From: Muribaculaceae bacterium
GTDB lineage: Bacteria > Bacteroidota > Bacteroidia > Bacteroidales > Muribaculaceae
Length of the DNA: 64,000 nt
NCBI GenBank assembly: GCA_017405965.1
Contig: JAFQZK010000037.1
Coordinates: 216,571 to 280,570 of the forward strand
Reading direction: 5' to 3'
A model generated the notes under the pieces. It saw nothing but the letters and a program-made list of their open reading frames with translations, did no database searches and had not been told where the DNA came from. A program made the position numbers and the translations under genes. How positions within the stretch are numbered: the first letter of the stretch is position 1; each line of letters begins with the position of its first letter. Positions 36,161-46,216 of the stretch are shown here, one piece after another.

Positions 36161-38788
36161 TCAGTTGTTCTGGAATCCCAGCGCCTCGAGCATGGCCTGC
36201 ATGGCGTCGTTCAAGCCTTGAGGATTGCGGCCACCGGCCTGAGCGAAATGAGGCTGACCGCCGCCACCGCCCTGGATGCACTTGGCGGCACCACGCACGA
36301 TGTCCCCAGCCTTCTTGCCAGCCTTGACGAGGTCCTCGCTGAGCATCACGGTGAGCATGGGTTTACCCTCGTGCTCGGTAGCTGCCAGGAATGCGGTTGC
36401 CACGGGGCAATCGGCCTTGATAGCGAGCGCTACACCCTTGACGATGTCGGGCAGGCGCTCTCCTGTCATCAACATGAGGTTGATGCCATTCTCGACCTTG
36501 GCTTCGTTCTCGATCTGCTTGGCCAGGATAGCGATGCGCTGCTTCATGAAGTCATCGACCTGCTTCTTGAGATCGGCGTTCTCGCTGAGCGATTTCTTGA
36601 GCGCGGCGATGGCATCGGGAGCGTTGTTGAGCAGTTCCTTGACCTGAGCGAGCGAATCCTGGAGGTGGTCCAGCATATCCTCGACATTAGCGCCGGTAAC
36701 AGCCTCGATGCGGCGGATGCCGGCAGCGATGCTGCTCTCGCTGACGATGCGCACCATACCGATGTTGCCCGTGTTGCACACATGGGTACCACCACACAGC
36801 TCAACCGAGTCACCATACTTGATGACGCGCACACGGTCACCGTATTTCTCGCCAAAGAGCGCCATGGCGCCCATCTGACGGGCCTCGTCGATAGGCATCT
36901 CGCGATGCTCCTCGCGCGGGATGGCATTGCGAATCATGCTGTTGGCCAGATGCTCGACTTGGCGGATCTCCTCGGGCGTCACCTTGCGGAAGTGCGAGAA
37001 GTCGAAGCGCAGCGAGTGCGGATCCACATAGGAGCCTTTCTGCTCAACGTGACTACCCAACACCTGGCGCAAAGCGGCGTGCAGCAGGTGGGTTGCCGAG
37101 TGGTTGCACTCGGTAGCATGACGGGCCTCGGTATTGATAGCGGCATGCAGTGTCGCATTGACGTCGCTGGGCAGCTTGGCCGTGATGTGCACGGGGAGGT
37201 TGTTCTCGCGCTTGGTGTCGGTCACCTCAATCACCTCGTCACCCAGGGTGAGGGTACCGCTGTCACCCACCTGACCACCCATCTCGGCATAGAACGGGGT
37301 GCGGTCAAGCACAATCTGGTAGAAGGATTTGTTCTTCTGCGTCACCTTGCGATAGCGCAGGATGTTCACGTCACACTCGGTGAGGTCATAGCCCACAAAC
37401 TCTGTCACGCCCTCCTTGAGTTCAACCCAGTCGGTAGCCTCGACGGCAGCGGCGTTGCGGGCACGCTGTTTCTGCTTCTGCATCTCGACATTGAATTCCT
37501 CCTCGTTGACGGTCATGCCGTTCTCGCGCAGGATGAGTTCGGTCAAGTCCAGGGGGAAGCCGAAGGTGTCATACAGCGTGAATGCCTCCTTGCCATCGAC
37601 CACGTTCTTGCCGGCGGCCTTGGTGTCGGCAATGACCTTCTCGATGAGTTTCATACCCGTCTCGAGGGTACGCAGGAATGCATCTTCCTCCTCCTTGGTG
37701 ACATGCTTGATGAGATCGGCCTGAGCCTTGATCTCGGGATAGGCCTCGCCCATGTTCTCGATCAAGGTGTCGATGAGACGATACATGAACGCCTCGCGGA
37801 ATCCCAGGAACGTGTAGCCGTAGCGCACGGCACGACGCAGGATGCGACGAATCACGTAGCCGGCCTTGGCATTGCTGGGCAGCTGTCCGTCGGCCACCGA
37901 GAAGGCGATGGTGCGCACGTGGTCGGCGATGACGCGCATGGCGATGTCCACATCCTCGTTTTCACCGTATTTCTTGCCGCACATCTCGCCCAGCTTGCCG
38001 ATGAGGGGCTGGAAGACGTCGGTGTCGTAGTTGGATTTCTTGCCTTGAAGCACCATGCACAGGCGCTCCAGGCCCATACCCGTATCGATGACCTTGTTGG
38101 GCAGCGGCTCGAGCGAGCCGTCGGCCTTGCGGTTGTACTGCATGAACACGAGGTTCCAAATCTCGATGACCTGAGGGTGGTCCTTGTTGACCAGCTCGGC
38201 ACCGGGGATAGCTGCCTTTTCCTCGTCGCTGCGCAGGTCGATGTGAATCTCGCTGCACGGGCCGCAGGGTCCGGTGTCACCCATCTCCCAGAAGTTGTCG
38301 TGGGCATTACCGTTGATGATGTGGTCCTTGGGCAAATGAGCCTCCCAGAATCCGGCCGCCTCATTGTCACGTGACAAGCCATTGCGCTCGTCGCCCTCAA
38401 ATACTGTTGCATACAACAGCTTCGGGTCAATCTTGAGCACATTCACCAGCAAGTCCCAGCCCCAATCGATGGCCTCGCGCTTGAAATAGTCACCGAAGGA
38501 CCAATTGCCGAGCATCTCGAACATGGTCTGGTGATAAGTGTCGTGGCCCACCGCTTCCAGGTCGTTGTGCTTGCCGCTCACGCGGAGGCACTTCTGTGAG
38601 TCGGCGACACGACGCCACTGGGCTTCCTTGTTGCCCAAGATAATGTCCTTGAACTGGTTCATACCGGCATTGGTGAACATGAGGGTCGGATCGTCCTTGA
38701 TAACCATGGGAGCCGAGGGCACAATGTGGTGTCCATGCTCCTCAAAGTAACGCTTGAACGTCTCTCGGATTTCTTTTGCAGTCAGCAT
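36161..38788 (-). CDS. alaS: Alanyl-tRNA synthetase
   Basis: 875 residues, full length. It charges tRNA-Ala and edits mischarged Ser/Gly. The class II core begins with [24 protein letters not shown] and includes the motif-2 region [12 protein letters not shown]. The editing site shows [25 protein letters not shown] (about residue 560) and the zinc-binding [13 protein letters not shown]. The C-terminal DHHA1/C-Ala region ends with [14 protein letters not shown]. Cytoplasmic. It is divergent from the MerR-type gene at 38913. Confidence 0.98.
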   Translation of the reverse strand: MLTAKEIRETFKRYFEEHGHHIVPSAPMVIKDDPTLMFTNAGMNQFKDIILGNKEAQWRRVADSQKCLRVSGKHNDLEAVGHDTYHQTMFEMLGNWSFGDYFKREAIDWGWDLLVNVLKIDPKLLYATVFEGDERNGLSRDNEAAGFWEAHLPKDHIINGNAHDNFWEMGDTGPCGPCSEIHIDLRSDEEKAAIPGAELVNKDHPQVIEIWNLVFMQYNRKADGSLEPLPNKVIDTGMGLERLCMVLQGKKSNYDTDVFQPLIGKLGEMCGKKYGENEDVDIAMRVIADHVRTIAFSVADGQLPSNAKAGYVIRRILRRAVRYGYTFLGFREAFMYRLIDTLIENMGEAYPEIKAQADLIKHVTKEEEDAFLRTLETGMKLIEKVIADTKAAGKNVVDGKEAFTLYDTFGFPLDLTELILRENGMTVNEEEFNVEMQKQKQRARNAAAVEATDWVELKEGVTEFVGYDLTECDVNILRYRKVTQKNKSFYQIVLDRTPFYAEMGGQVGDSGTLTLGDEVIEVTDTKRENNLPVHITAKLPSDVNATLHAAINTEARHATECNHSATHLLHAALRQVLGSHVEQKGSYVDPHSLRFDFSHFRKVTPEEIRQVEHLANSMIRNAIPREEHREMPIDEARQMGAMALFGEKYGDRVRVIKYGDSVELCGGTHVCNTGNIGMVRIVSESSIAAGIRRIEAVTGANVEDMLDHLQDSLAQVKELLNNAPDAIAALKKSLSENADLKKQVDDFMKQRIAILAKQIENEAKVENGINLMLMTGERLPDIVKGVALAIKADCPVATAFLAATEHEGKPMLTVMLSEDLVKAGKKAGDIVRGAAKCIQGGGGGQPHFAQAGGRNPQGLNDAMQAMLEALGFQNN

Positions 38789-38850
38789 AATATTTTATCT
38801 TAATATGTTATAAATGTTCGGTTTTTATTGCAAAGTCTAAACTATTTGTT

Positions 38851-38858
38851 TACCTTTG
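38851..38858 (+). promoter_or_regulatory. Promoter of the MerR-type regulator gene
   Basis: TACCTTTG, with TTG at 38828-38830 and a 20-base spacer. An in-frame upstream start at 38856 falls inside it and is rejected. Confidence 0.75.
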
Positions 38859-38912
38859 CAGGGTTGTAATCAACTTGCAAAGGTAAATAATTCTGTTAAT
38901 TTGTGCAAGACC

Positions 38913-39269
38913 ATGCAGGAACTGGACAAAAAATTCTATAAAATCGGTGATGTTTCGGAGATTCTGGGAATCCCCGAGTCCACCTTGCGCTACTGGGAGA
39001 CGCAGTTCACCATCATCCGCCCCAAGCGCAACAAGAAAAACATCCGCTACTACACGCCTAACGACATCGAGATCATCAGCAAGGTGTACTACCTGGTCAA
39101 GGAGAAGGGCTTGAAGCTGGATGCCGCCCAGGCTCAGATCAGGCACAACCGCAGCGGTGTGGACAAGCGCTTCGAGGCCATTGAGCGCCTCAAGGAGATC
39201 AAGTCCCAGTTGCAAGCCTTCCAGACTGCACTCGACGATATCTTCCCCGACATTCCCGCTGCCAAGTAA
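38913..39269 (+). CDS. MerR-family transcriptional regulator
   Basis: 118 residues from the ATG at 38913. MerR proteins bind DNA as dimers between promoter elements. The N-terminal winged helix-turn-helix is clear: FYKIGDVSEILGIPESTLRYWETQF followed by the wing KNIRYYTPNDIEII. The C-terminal part (YLVKEKGLKLDAAQAQI ... KRFEAIERLKEIKSQLQAF) is the dimerisation coiled coil. No metal-binding cysteines are present, so the signal is not obviously a metal. It shares its upstream region with alaS. Confidence 0.9.
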   Translation: MQELDKKFYKIGDVSEILGIPESTLRYWETQFTIIRPKRNKKNIRYYTPNDIEIISKVYYLVKEKGLKLDAAQAQIRHNRSGVDKRFEAIERLKEIKSQLQAFQTALDDIFPDIPAAK

Positions 39270-39312
39270 CCCTGCCGCGGCACACGGGTTGAAAGACACC
39301 CGCTAATAACAA

Positions 39313-39352
39313 GTCTGGCGACGCGCGTTCACCGCGCATCGCCAGACGTCTT
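39313..39352 (+). terminator. Intrinsic terminator after the MerR-type gene
   Basis: GTCTGGCGA-c-GCGCG and CGCGC-a-TCGCCAGAC form a long stem, followed by a T-rich tail. Confidence 0.8.
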
Positions 39353-39396
39353 TTTAATGAATTTTATAAACGTAATCTCTGGTAATAAACTTAATT

Positions 39397-41094
39397 TCAG
39401 AATCTGATGCCCAACGTGAGGGAGGCACGGTTGTTATTGTCCTTCACCTCAGCGCTGACGTTAGGTATATACTCATACTTGTCGTCGATGGGCGAGAATG
39501 CATTGTAAACACTGTTACGAATCTTGTGCACGTAGGCCAGATCGGCATAGAACGACTTGTAGCGATAGCCCACACCACACGTGATGTTGTGAACGGTGTT
39601 GTCATACTGGTAGGTGGGATTGGAACCCACAGTGGAAACCTCGCATTCATAGTCGTTAACAGCGTTCTCAACCTGTGAGGTCTTGATGCTGTAACCAGCC
39701 CTCAGGCTCCAGTTGGGATTGACACGATACTCACCGCCGACGCGGATGATGTGAGAGGGCTTGAAGTAGTTCTTCACATCATTGGTAATCTCGGGATCGT
39801 CGTTGTTGCGATCATCACCGATGCGCATCGTCTCGTTAGCCACATACTCATAGTCCAAGCTGAGGACACCCTTGGTGCCAATCACACCTGCTACACTGCC
39901 CAGGAAATGCCAGGGAGTCTTGATGGTGTAGGTGGTGCTGTAATCGTATCCGTCATTGCTGCCCTTGTCGGCACTATAGAGGTGATTACCGCTCTGATAG
40001 GCGTCCATGCTGGCACACACATAGTAGGTATCGCGCATGTCGTAGTAGGTGGGCGTGTGGACCGCTGCACCGATGCGCAACTGCTGAACAGGCTTCCAGA
40101 TGAGACCCAACTTGAAGTTGACACCAGTACCCTCGCTGTGCAGATAGTTGTACAGTCCCCAATTGACATAGGTGTTATTGTGGATAATCGGGCTGGTGAA
40201 CAGGTCCTCGTCATCGGCCATGATGTAAGCATTGTCCAAATCTTCCTCATAGCCCTGGAAACTCCTGTAGTCCAAGTCAACGATACCGAAGTCGAGTCCG
40301 AAGTACACCTTGTTGGCGATGTTGCCACCGAAGGCGATATTGTACTCGTCGACATGACCGCGCTCATCCACCTCGTAGTAGGCATCACCCTCGGTACCAT
40401 CCTGGAAAAGACCCGTCACTCGATCGTTTTCGTCGGCATTCATGATACCTACATATCCTCCACCGTTGGTCGGCATATCAAAGATGGTCACTGCAGCCCA
40501 GGGGGCGTAACCACGATATTTACCGGTATACGGATCGAGGTTATAATCAAAATAAGGGTTGAAAGGATGCTCGGGGTCATCGTCCCACCAGAGGTCGGAC
40601 ACCGAGTAAGGTCCATAAGGATTCTCGTTGACAAACCGCTTGGCGATGAAGTTACTCATCGATGTCGGGATTAATCCCACACCGCCGGTGTAGTGGCGAT
40701 TGAAGGAATTCAAGCGGTTATAGGTGAAACCGAAGTTGAGGTTGGGCACCGTTTGGGAGTCGAGACGAATGACACCCACATAACCCACGTTGTTCACGTT
40801 GAACTTGGTCTCATTGGTGGTCGTCTGATTAGGCTTGGTTCCAGCAGTGGTACTGTTGAAGTCCAAGCTCATGGTGATACCCAGGTCGGAGTTGCGATAG
40901 ACACCGATGCCGGCAGGGTTCTGAGTCAGCGTCGAGAGATCGCCACCGAGGGCTCCGAAAGCACCCGCCATCGACTGGAAGCGTGAGGTACCACGGAGTT
41001 CGGTCTGTGACATCTGCAGGACATCAAATGCAGCCTGTGCGTTGATCATCAAAGGAAGTCCGCACAACAGCATGGCAAAAACTTTCTTCTTCAT
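39397..41094 (-). CDS. OmpP1/FadL-like outer-membrane protein
   Basis: 565 residues. Signal peptide MKKKVFAMLLCGLPLMINAQ. The N-terminal hatch region QTELRGTSRFQSMAGAFGALGGDLSTLTQNPAGIGVY is the FadL-family signature (small, Gly-rich segment ending in NPAG). The rest is a beta-barrel pattern with alternating aromatic and polar residues up to the C-terminal ASLTLGIRF, a typical barrel end. FadL proteins import hydrophobic substrates; Bacteroidales relatives mostly lack a defined ligand. The Y/W-rich secreted protein gene lies 66 bases upstream on the same strand. Confidence 0.75.
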   Translation of the reverse strand: MKKKVFAMLLCGLPLMINAQAAFDVLQMSQTELRGTSRFQSMAGAFGALGGDLSTLTQNPAGIGVYRNSDLGITMSLDFNSTTAGTKPNQTTTNETKFNVNNVGYVGVIRLDSQTVPNLNFGFTYNRLNSFNRHYTGGVGLIPTSMSNFIAKRFVNENPYGPYSVSDLWWDDDPEHPFNPYFDYNLDPYTGKYRGYAPWAAVTIFDMPTNGGGYVGIMNADENDRVTGLFQDGTEGDAYYEVDERGHVDEYNIAFGGNIANKVYFGLDFGIVDLDYRSFQGYEEDLDNAYIMADDEDLFTSPIIHNNTYVNWGLYNYLHSEGTGVNFKLGLIWKPVQQLRIGAAVHTPTYYDMRDTYYVCASMDAYQSGNHLYSADKGSNDGYDYSTTYTIKTPWHFLGSVAGVIGTKGVLSLDYEYVANETMRIGDDRNNDDPEITNDVKNYFKPSHIIRVGGEYRVNPNWSLRAGYSIKTSQVENAVNDYECEVSTVGSNPTYQYDNTVHNITCGVGYRYKSFYADLAYVHKIRNSVYNAFSPIDDKYEYIPNVSAEVKDNNNRASLTLGIRF

Positions 41095-41160
41095 AATTCA
41101 ATTCAAAATGTTTAGATCAGAATGTGTGCAATAAACTATAGTAAAGAAAGGATTTGTCTA

Positions 41161-42402
41161 TCAGCGACGACGTCCGCCACCGCCCGATGAGCCGCCCGAC
41201 GAGCCGCCATAGCTGCCGCCGCCACTCGAACCACGGCTGCCACCACTGTAGCTGCTACCGCCGCTGGAACGGCTGCTGCTGCCACCACTGTAGGAACGGC
41301 TGCCACTGTAGGAACGGCTGCTGCCAGAATTGCTGCTGCCACTGTAGGAACGGCTGCTGCCACCGCTTGACATGCCATTGCGCGAAACGCCGCTCTGGCG
41401 AGTTGTCACGCCGCTGGTGCCACGAGTGCCCATGTTGCCGCCGCTGCCACGATCACTGGCATAGCCACGTGTGCGAGTACGGGTAGTAGTTCCCACGCTG
41501 GGACGATTGCCAGCGGTAGTTCCTTGACGCGATACGGCATTGCGGGTCGGACTCTGACCGCCCACGCGTGAGCGACCGTTGCGGTTGCCCGACAAGCCTA
41601 CACCACTGCGGTCGATGCGTGACCTGCCGCCGCCACCGTAGGTGTGACCTCCAGGACGGTCGTGGTGGTGGTTACCTGTCCAATTATACCAACCATAGTG
41701 GTTGCCATAATATGAGTAGTGCCAAGGCCTGATACCCCAATAGTTCCAACCCCACAGGGTGGGACCGCGATAGTGCCAGCTGTACAGGCCATAGTAGCCA
41801 TAGTGCCAGGGCGAGAAGGTGCTGATCCAGGGATCATACCAGCCAAAATAAGGGCTGTAGTAGCTGCTGAACCAGGGCTCATACCAACCTGTGTACCAGG
41901 GATAATAGGAAGAGGCATAAGCGTAGCCTAAACCATAATCACTGCCCACAATCAGGTTGATAGTGGGAGACTCGTCATAGTACAGCTCAATCAGGTCATC
42001 GTCATCGCTCAGGACGACAACGTCGGGATTGTAGAAACGCTCGATGCGACGTGTGTTGGCAAATGCATCAACGTCGAGATAGGTGGAATCAAGCAGAATG
42101 GTGTCACCATTGATATCCACCTCGAACTGAGGCTGAACCAGAGGGTCATAAGCTCCACGGCGGTTGTACTCGTCCTCATCACGCTCAACGCGATAATTCT
42201 CGTTAGCAGCCACCTTGTATTGCTCAGGAATCTCGCCATAAACAGCGACTGTCTTGACGGGCTTGGAGACCTTCACCGACTTGGCGTTTGTGGTCGTTGA
42301 CTTTGAGGCATCGTAATAGATGTCATCGTAGTCTTGAGCCTGCAAGACCGATGCGGCAGTCAATGCCAGCATGCTCATCAATGCAAAAATACGGTACTTC
42401 AT
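41161..42402 (-). CDS. Low-complexity secreted protein (Tyr/Trp-rich centre, Ser/Gly/Arg-rich tail)
   Basis: 413 residues. Signal peptide MKYRIFALMSMLALTAASVLQA. Residues about 25-150 look folded (VYGEIPEQYKVAANENY, DINGDTILLDSTYLDVDAF). Residues 155-245 are extraordinarily rich in Tyr, Trp, Pro and Gly (WYTGWYEPWFSSYYSPYFGW). The last 160 residues are a Ser/Gly/Arg region with repeated SSRSYSGS and GGSS units ending in GRRR. No known domain fits. Similar Bacteroidales proteins are usually just called hypothetical. The tail could be a surface adhesin or a matrix-forming disordered segment; this is a guess. Confidence 0.75.
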   Translation of the reverse strand: MKYRIFALMSMLALTAASVLQAQDYDDIYYDASKSTTTNAKSVKVSKPVKTVAVYGEIPEQYKVAANENYRVERDEDEYNRRGAYDPLVQPQFEVDINGDTILLDSTYLDVDAFANTRRIERFYNPDVVVLSDDDDLIELYYDESPTINLIVGSDYGLGYAYASSYYPWYTGWYEPWFSSYYSPYFGWYDPWISTFSPWHYGYYGLYSWHYRGPTLWGWNYWGIRPWHYSYYGNHYGWYNWTGNHHHDRPGGHTYGGGGRSRIDRSGVGLSGNRNGRSRVGGQSPTRNAVSRQGTTAGNRPSVGTTTRTRTRGYASDRGSGGNMGTRGTSGVTTRQSGVSRNGMSSGGSSRSYSGSSNSGSSRSYSGSRSYSGGSSSRSSGGSSYSGGSRGSSGGGSYGGSSGGSSGGGGRRR

Positions 42403-42525
42403 AATATTTACGTTTTAAAATCCATTAATAAAAGTTCTTCTGTCTTTTAGACCTTAATCTTTTAGAAAAGTTTAAGATGTTGTTAAAAAAGTGTTGCAAG
42501 TTATAAAGTAAATATTTACTCAATG

Positions 42526-42565
42526 CGCATTTCAGCGTGAAAAAATGCTAAATGCGACTTTTTTT
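42526..42565 (+). terminator. Terminator-like hairpin with no obvious upstream gene
   Basis: CGCATTT and AGC pair with GCT and AAATGCG; seven T follow at 42559-42565. The nearest upstream gene runs the other way, so the element may end a short unseen transcript or be a leader structure. Confidence 0.5.
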
Positions 42566-42704
42566 AACTGTTTGTTTACATGACGCACACCTCTTATTGC
42601 AAATACCATGCCATTGAAGCAGAGACCAGTAAATGCTGCCATTCCAGTATTCGCTGTCACAAAAACCAAGGACCAAAACTCGGGGCCAGAAACCAAAAAA
42701 AACG

Positions 42705-42712
42705 TATCTTTG
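42705..42712 (+). promoter_or_regulatory. Promoter -7 element for the TrmN6-type gene
   Basis: TATCTTTG followed by C, ten bases before the ATG at 42722. Confidence 0.65.
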
Positions 42713-42721
42713 CGGGCGAAT

Positions 42722-43432
42722 ATGGGACGTGAGAAGATTTTCAAGTTCAAGCAATTCGCAGTGTTGAACGATCGCACCGCGATGAAGGTGGGTACCGACG
42801 GGGTGCTGCTGGGCGCCTGGTGCCCGGTGGACGGCATGCGGCGCGTGCTCGATGTGGGCACGGGTTGCGGTGTCATCGCCCTGATGATTGCCCAACGCAA
42901 CCGTCAGGCCCTGATTGAAGGCATCGACATCGACAAGGAATCCATCGCCGAGGCTCGCCTCAACTTTGCTAATTCACCCTGGAATAACCGGCTTACAGCA
43001 ATCGAGGGCGACTTCAACGGCCTGCAAACCGCCGAAAAATACGACCTTGTAGTCTCCAACCCACCCTATTTCACCAATGGCGTGCTGCCCACCGGCGACG
43101 CCCGTACCACAGCGCGCCACACGGCCACGCTCACCTACAGGCAACTCATCGACGGAGCCAAGCGGCTGATGAGCGACGACGGGATCCTGGCTCTCATCAC
43201 ACCCACCGATACCGAGGGTGACATCATTGAGGCAGCGACCTTCAGTTCATTGCCCGTTCGCTGCATGACCCGCGTCATCCCGGTCGAGGGAGCGACACCC
43301 AAGCGCACCCTGTGGCTCCTGTCACGCCGCGATCTGCCCTACCGTGAAGATACCCTCACCATCGCCTGCCGCGACGGCTCGTTCACCAGCGAGTACATCA
43401 GTCTCACCGGCGCCTTCTATCTGAAATTTTAA
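42722..43432 (+). CDS. tRNA1(Val) (adenine(37)-N6)-methyltransferase, TrmN6/YfiC type
   Basis: 236 residues from the ATG at 42722; the in-frame start at 42608 would sit upstream of the promoter element. SAM-dependent N6-adenine methyltransferase. The N-terminus FKFKQFAVLNDRTAMKVGTDGVLLGAW is the YfiC family signature, followed by the SAM-binding LDVGTGCGVIALMIAQR and the catalytic NPPY motif (VVSNPPYFTNG). In E. coli this enzyme modifies A37 of tRNA-Val. Cytoplasmic. It appears monocistronic. Confidence 0.92.
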   Translation: MGREKIFKFKQFAVLNDRTAMKVGTDGVLLGAWCPVDGMRRVLDVGTGCGVIALMIAQRNRQALIEGIDIDKESIAEARLNFANSPWNNRLTAIEGDFNGLQTAEKYDLVVSNPPYFTNGVLPTGDARTTARHTATLTYRQLIDGAKRLMSDDGILALITPTDTEGDIIEAATFSSLPVRCMTRVIPVEGATPKRTLWLLSRRDLPYREDTLTIACRDGSFTSEYISLTGAFYLKF

Positions 43433-43690
43433 ACCGTGCTGAAAGGGCAAAACAAAAGTCCCGAGACTGTTGGAGTCGATCGGGACCTATATGTTCTGTG
43501 TCTAGTGATGCTTCGTCAGCAGTTCGGCACAATGTTGAAGTGTTTTATTATTAAGAAAAAGTCAGTTTTATTCGTTTGAAGCAGTTAATCTTCATTGAAG
43601 TCAATATAAAGACTAAGTTAATAGGAAAAAGTTTAATGGGATTGTAATATTTAACATTTGTTAAGATTTAACCCTTGTTTCGTGGAGAAG

Positions 43691-43716
43691 TATCCCCATT
43701 TATGGGGATATTTTTT
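43691..43716 (+). terminator. Intrinsic terminator upstream of feoAB
   Basis: TATCCCC (43691-43697) pairs with GGGGATA (43704-43710); a run of T follows to 43716. Confidence 0.7.
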
Positions 43717-43764
43717 GCGGGAAAAATATAAAAATAAGGGATTGCAGACTATGGCCGATGGCTA

Positions 43765-43772
43765 TAATTTTG
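43765..43772 (+). promoter_or_regulatory. Promoter of the feo operon
   Basis: TAATTTTG followed by C, with TTG at 43742-43744 and a 20-base spacer. The ATG is at 43800. Confidence 0.75.
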
Positions 43773-43799
43773 CACATTGAGAAAAACTATTAACACGAC

Positions 43800-46175
43800 A
43801 TGATTAAAGACAAAGATAAAAAAGACAACATCGCCCGCCTGCTCGACAATGAACCTGTGGGCATGACCGTGCAAGTGGTCAGGGTGATGGGCGACGGCGC
43901 CTTCAGGCAGCGACTGCTGGAGATGGGCTTCGTGCGCGGCGCCCAAGTGACCGTCCTGAAAAACGCCCCTCTTAAAGACCCCGTGGAATACATGATCCTG
44001 GGCTCACACATCTCGCTGCGCCACAGCGAGGCCGCCCAGATCGAGGTCACCGACAAGGACGCTGAATTCTGTGATATGGAAGATGCCTTCAACGGCATTG
44101 TAGAGACCACCGTTGCCGCTGTTGACCCCATGGCCGACAACGTGCTGCGTGTAGCCCTGATAGGTAATCCCAACTGCGGCAAGACATCGCTCTTCAACAA
44201 CGTGACGGGTGCCAAGGAGAAAGTGGGCAACTACGGCGGCGTCACCGTCGACAGCAAGGAAGGCTGGTTTACCATCGGCGGCCGCAAGGTGCAGCTCGTG
44301 GACCTGCCCGGCACCTACTCGCTGACCGAGTACTCGCCCGAGGAGATGTATGTGCGCACCTACATCCGCGACAACCATCCTGATGCCATCCTGAACATCG
44401 TTGACGCCGGCAATCTGGAGCGCAACCTCTACCTCACCACCCAAGTCATGGACATGAACATCCCGTTGGTGGTGGCATTGAACATGTGGGACGAGCTGGA
44501 GAAGAGCGGCGACAAACTGGACATCGAGATGATGAGCCGCCTGCTGGGCGCCAGAATGGTGCCCGTGACCGCCTATAACGGCCATGGCGTAAAGGAAGTG
44601 CTCGAGGCCACGATGGAGGCCATCGACGAGAGCGAGCAGGAGACGCGGCACCACAATGTGAACTATGGTACGCTCATCGAGGACTGCCTCAAGGAACTGG
44701 GAACCATGTGTCCCGAACTGGACCGTTACACGGTGCTCAAGATCATCGAGAACGACCAGCATGCCATCGAGTTGGTGAACAACCAGGACAATGCCGAACA
44801 AGTCAAGGCGACGGCCGCCGAGATGCGCCAGCGCATCGAGCGTGACTATAATGACGACATCGTGAGCATCATCACCGACTTGAAATACGGCTTCGTGCGC
44901 GGCGCCTTGACCGAGGCGCTGACTCCCAACCCGAAGCGCGCCACGGGCGACACCAAACCCGGCTACTCACTGGATCGCCTGTTGACCAACCGTTGGCTGG
45001 CCCTGCCGCTGCTGCTGGTGCTCATGTGGCTCATGTTCGAGGCCACCTTCACCCTCGGGGCTTATCCCCAGGAGTGGATCGAGAACGGCATCGGCTGGAT
45101 TGGCGAATGGATTAGCAAGGCGATGCCCGAGGGCATCCTGCGCGACCTGATTGTCGATGGTATCATCGGCGGTGTGGGCGGCGTGCTCGTCTTCCTGCCG
45201 CAGATTCTGATTCTGTTCTTCTTCATCTCACTGCTCGAGGACAGCGGCTACATGGCCCGAGCGGCCTTTATCGTGGACCGCATCATGCACCGCGTGGGGC
45301 TACACGGCAAGTCGTTCATCCCCTACCTCATCGGCTTTGGCTGCGGTGTGCCCGCTATCATGGCGACCCGCACACTCGAGAACCGGCGCGACCGCCTGGT
45401 GACCATTCTCACCGTGCCGTTCATGTCGTGCTCGGCGCGCCTGCCGGCCTATCTGCTGCTGGTAGCCGCCTTCTTCACCGCCAATCAAGGCCTGATTCTG
45501 ATGAGCATCTACCTCATTGGCATCCTGGTGGCAGCCATCACTGCCATCATCATGAGCAAGACGTTCCTGAAGCACGACAAGACGCAGTTTGTGATGGAGT
45601 TGCCTCCCTATCGCAAGCCCACAGCGCGCAATGCCATCATCCACATGTGGAGCAAGGGTAAACAGTACCTGCAGAAGATGGCCACCGTCATCCTGGCCGC
45701 CTCGATCATAGTTTGGGCGCTGGGTTACTTCCCGCGCCATGAAGGTCAAACGCCGCAAGAGCAAATCGAGAATTCCTACATGGGACAGATGGGCAAGGCC
45801 ATAGAGCCGATGGTGGAACCGCTTGGCTTCAACTGGCAGATGGGCGTGAGCGTGCTGACCGGTGCTGCAGCCAAGGAAATCGTCGTCTCGACGATGGGCG
45901 TGCTCTATACCGGCGAGGCCGATGCCGACGAGGAATCAGCATCACTCAAGGAGAAACTGCAGACGGCCAAAAAGCCGAACGGAGAGAATGTGTTCAACCC
46001 CATCGTTGCCTACTCGTTCATGCTGTTCATCCTGCTCTATTTCCCGTGCATCGCTGCACTGGCCGCCATCAGGCGCGAGGCGGGCTGGAAATGGGTCGCC
46101 TTTGAGGTGGTTTACACGACTGCCGTAGCCTGGCTCGTGTCGTTCTTATTCTATCAAATCGCAATAGCGATTTGA
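43800..46175 (+). CDS. feoB: Fused FeoA-FeoB ferrous iron transporter
   Basis: 791 residues. Residues about 13-85 are a FeoA SH3-like domain (VGMTVQVVRVMGDGAFRQRLLEMGFVRGAQV). The FeoB GTPase follows: G1 GNPNCGKTS (122-130), G3 DLPGTYSL, G4 NMWD. The membrane part starts near residue 400 with two gate repeats, including GYMARAAFIVDRIMHRVGLHGKSFIPYLIGFGCGVPAIMATRTLENRRDR and PFMSCSARLPAYLL. It imports Fe2+ across the inner membrane. The FeoA-FeoB fusion is common in Bacteroidetes. The small Cys-rich gene 41 bases downstream completes the operon. Confidence 0.96.
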   Translation: MIKDKDKKDNIARLLDNEPVGMTVQVVRVMGDGAFRQRLLEMGFVRGAQVTVLKNAPLKDPVEYMILGSHISLRHSEAAQIEVTDKDAEFCDMEDAFNGIVETTVAAVDPMADNVLRVALIGNPNCGKTSLFNNVTGAKEKVGNYGGVTVDSKEGWFTIGGRKVQLVDLPGTYSLTEYSPEEMYVRTYIRDNHPDAILNIVDAGNLERNLYLTTQVMDMNIPLVVALNMWDELEKSGDKLDIEMMSRLLGARMVPVTAYNGHGVKEVLEATMEAIDESEQETRHHNVNYGTLIEDCLKELGTMCPELDRYTVLKIIENDQHAIELVNNQDNAEQVKATAAEMRQRIERDYNDDIVSIITDLKYGFVRGALTEALTPNPKRATGDTKPGYSLDRLLTNRWLALPLLLVLMWLMFEATFTLGAYPQEWIENGIGWIGEWISKAMPEGILRDLIVDGIIGGVGGVLVFLPQILILFFFISLLEDSGYMARAAFIVDRIMHRVGLHGKSFIPYLIGFGCGVPAIMATRTLENRRDRLVTILTVPFMSCSARLPAYLLLVAAFFTANQGLILMSIYLIGILVAAITAIIMSKTFLKHDKTQFVMELPPYRKPTARNAIIHMWSKGKQYLQKMATVILAASIIVWALGYFPRHEGQTPQEQIENSYMGQMGKAIEPMVEPLGFNWQMGVSVLTGAAAKEIVVSTMGVLYTGEADADEESASLKEKLQTAKKPNGENVFNPIVAYSFMLFILLYFPCIAALAAIRREAGWKWVAFEVVYTTAVAWLVSFLFYQIAIAI

Positions 46176-46216
46176 TAGAAGTTTAGAGTTTAGAGGACCT
46201 TATCACCTAGTTGAAA

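Larger units (their letters stand above)
42403..42721. other. Intergenic region between two divergent genes
   Basis: No convincing gene. It holds a minus-strand near-match TAACTTG (a candidate promoter for the low-complexity protein gene), the terminator-like hairpin at 42526-42565 and the promoter of the methyltransferase gene at 42705. Confidence 0.5.
43433..43799. other. Intergenic region upstream of feoAB
   Basis: No gene seen. It holds a GTCCCGA/TCGGGAC inverted repeat (43462-43488), an AT-rich middle, a terminator hairpin at 43691-43716 and the feoAB promoter at 43765. Regulatory binding sites for iron are likely but I could not define one. Confidence 0.5.

Noticed and set aside
36218-38374. 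A 718-codon open frame antisense to alaS
   Set aside because: Its product is His/Leu/Val-rich without domains and it lies entirely opposite a clear alanyl-tRNA synthetase; long antisense frames are common in GC-rich coding sequence.
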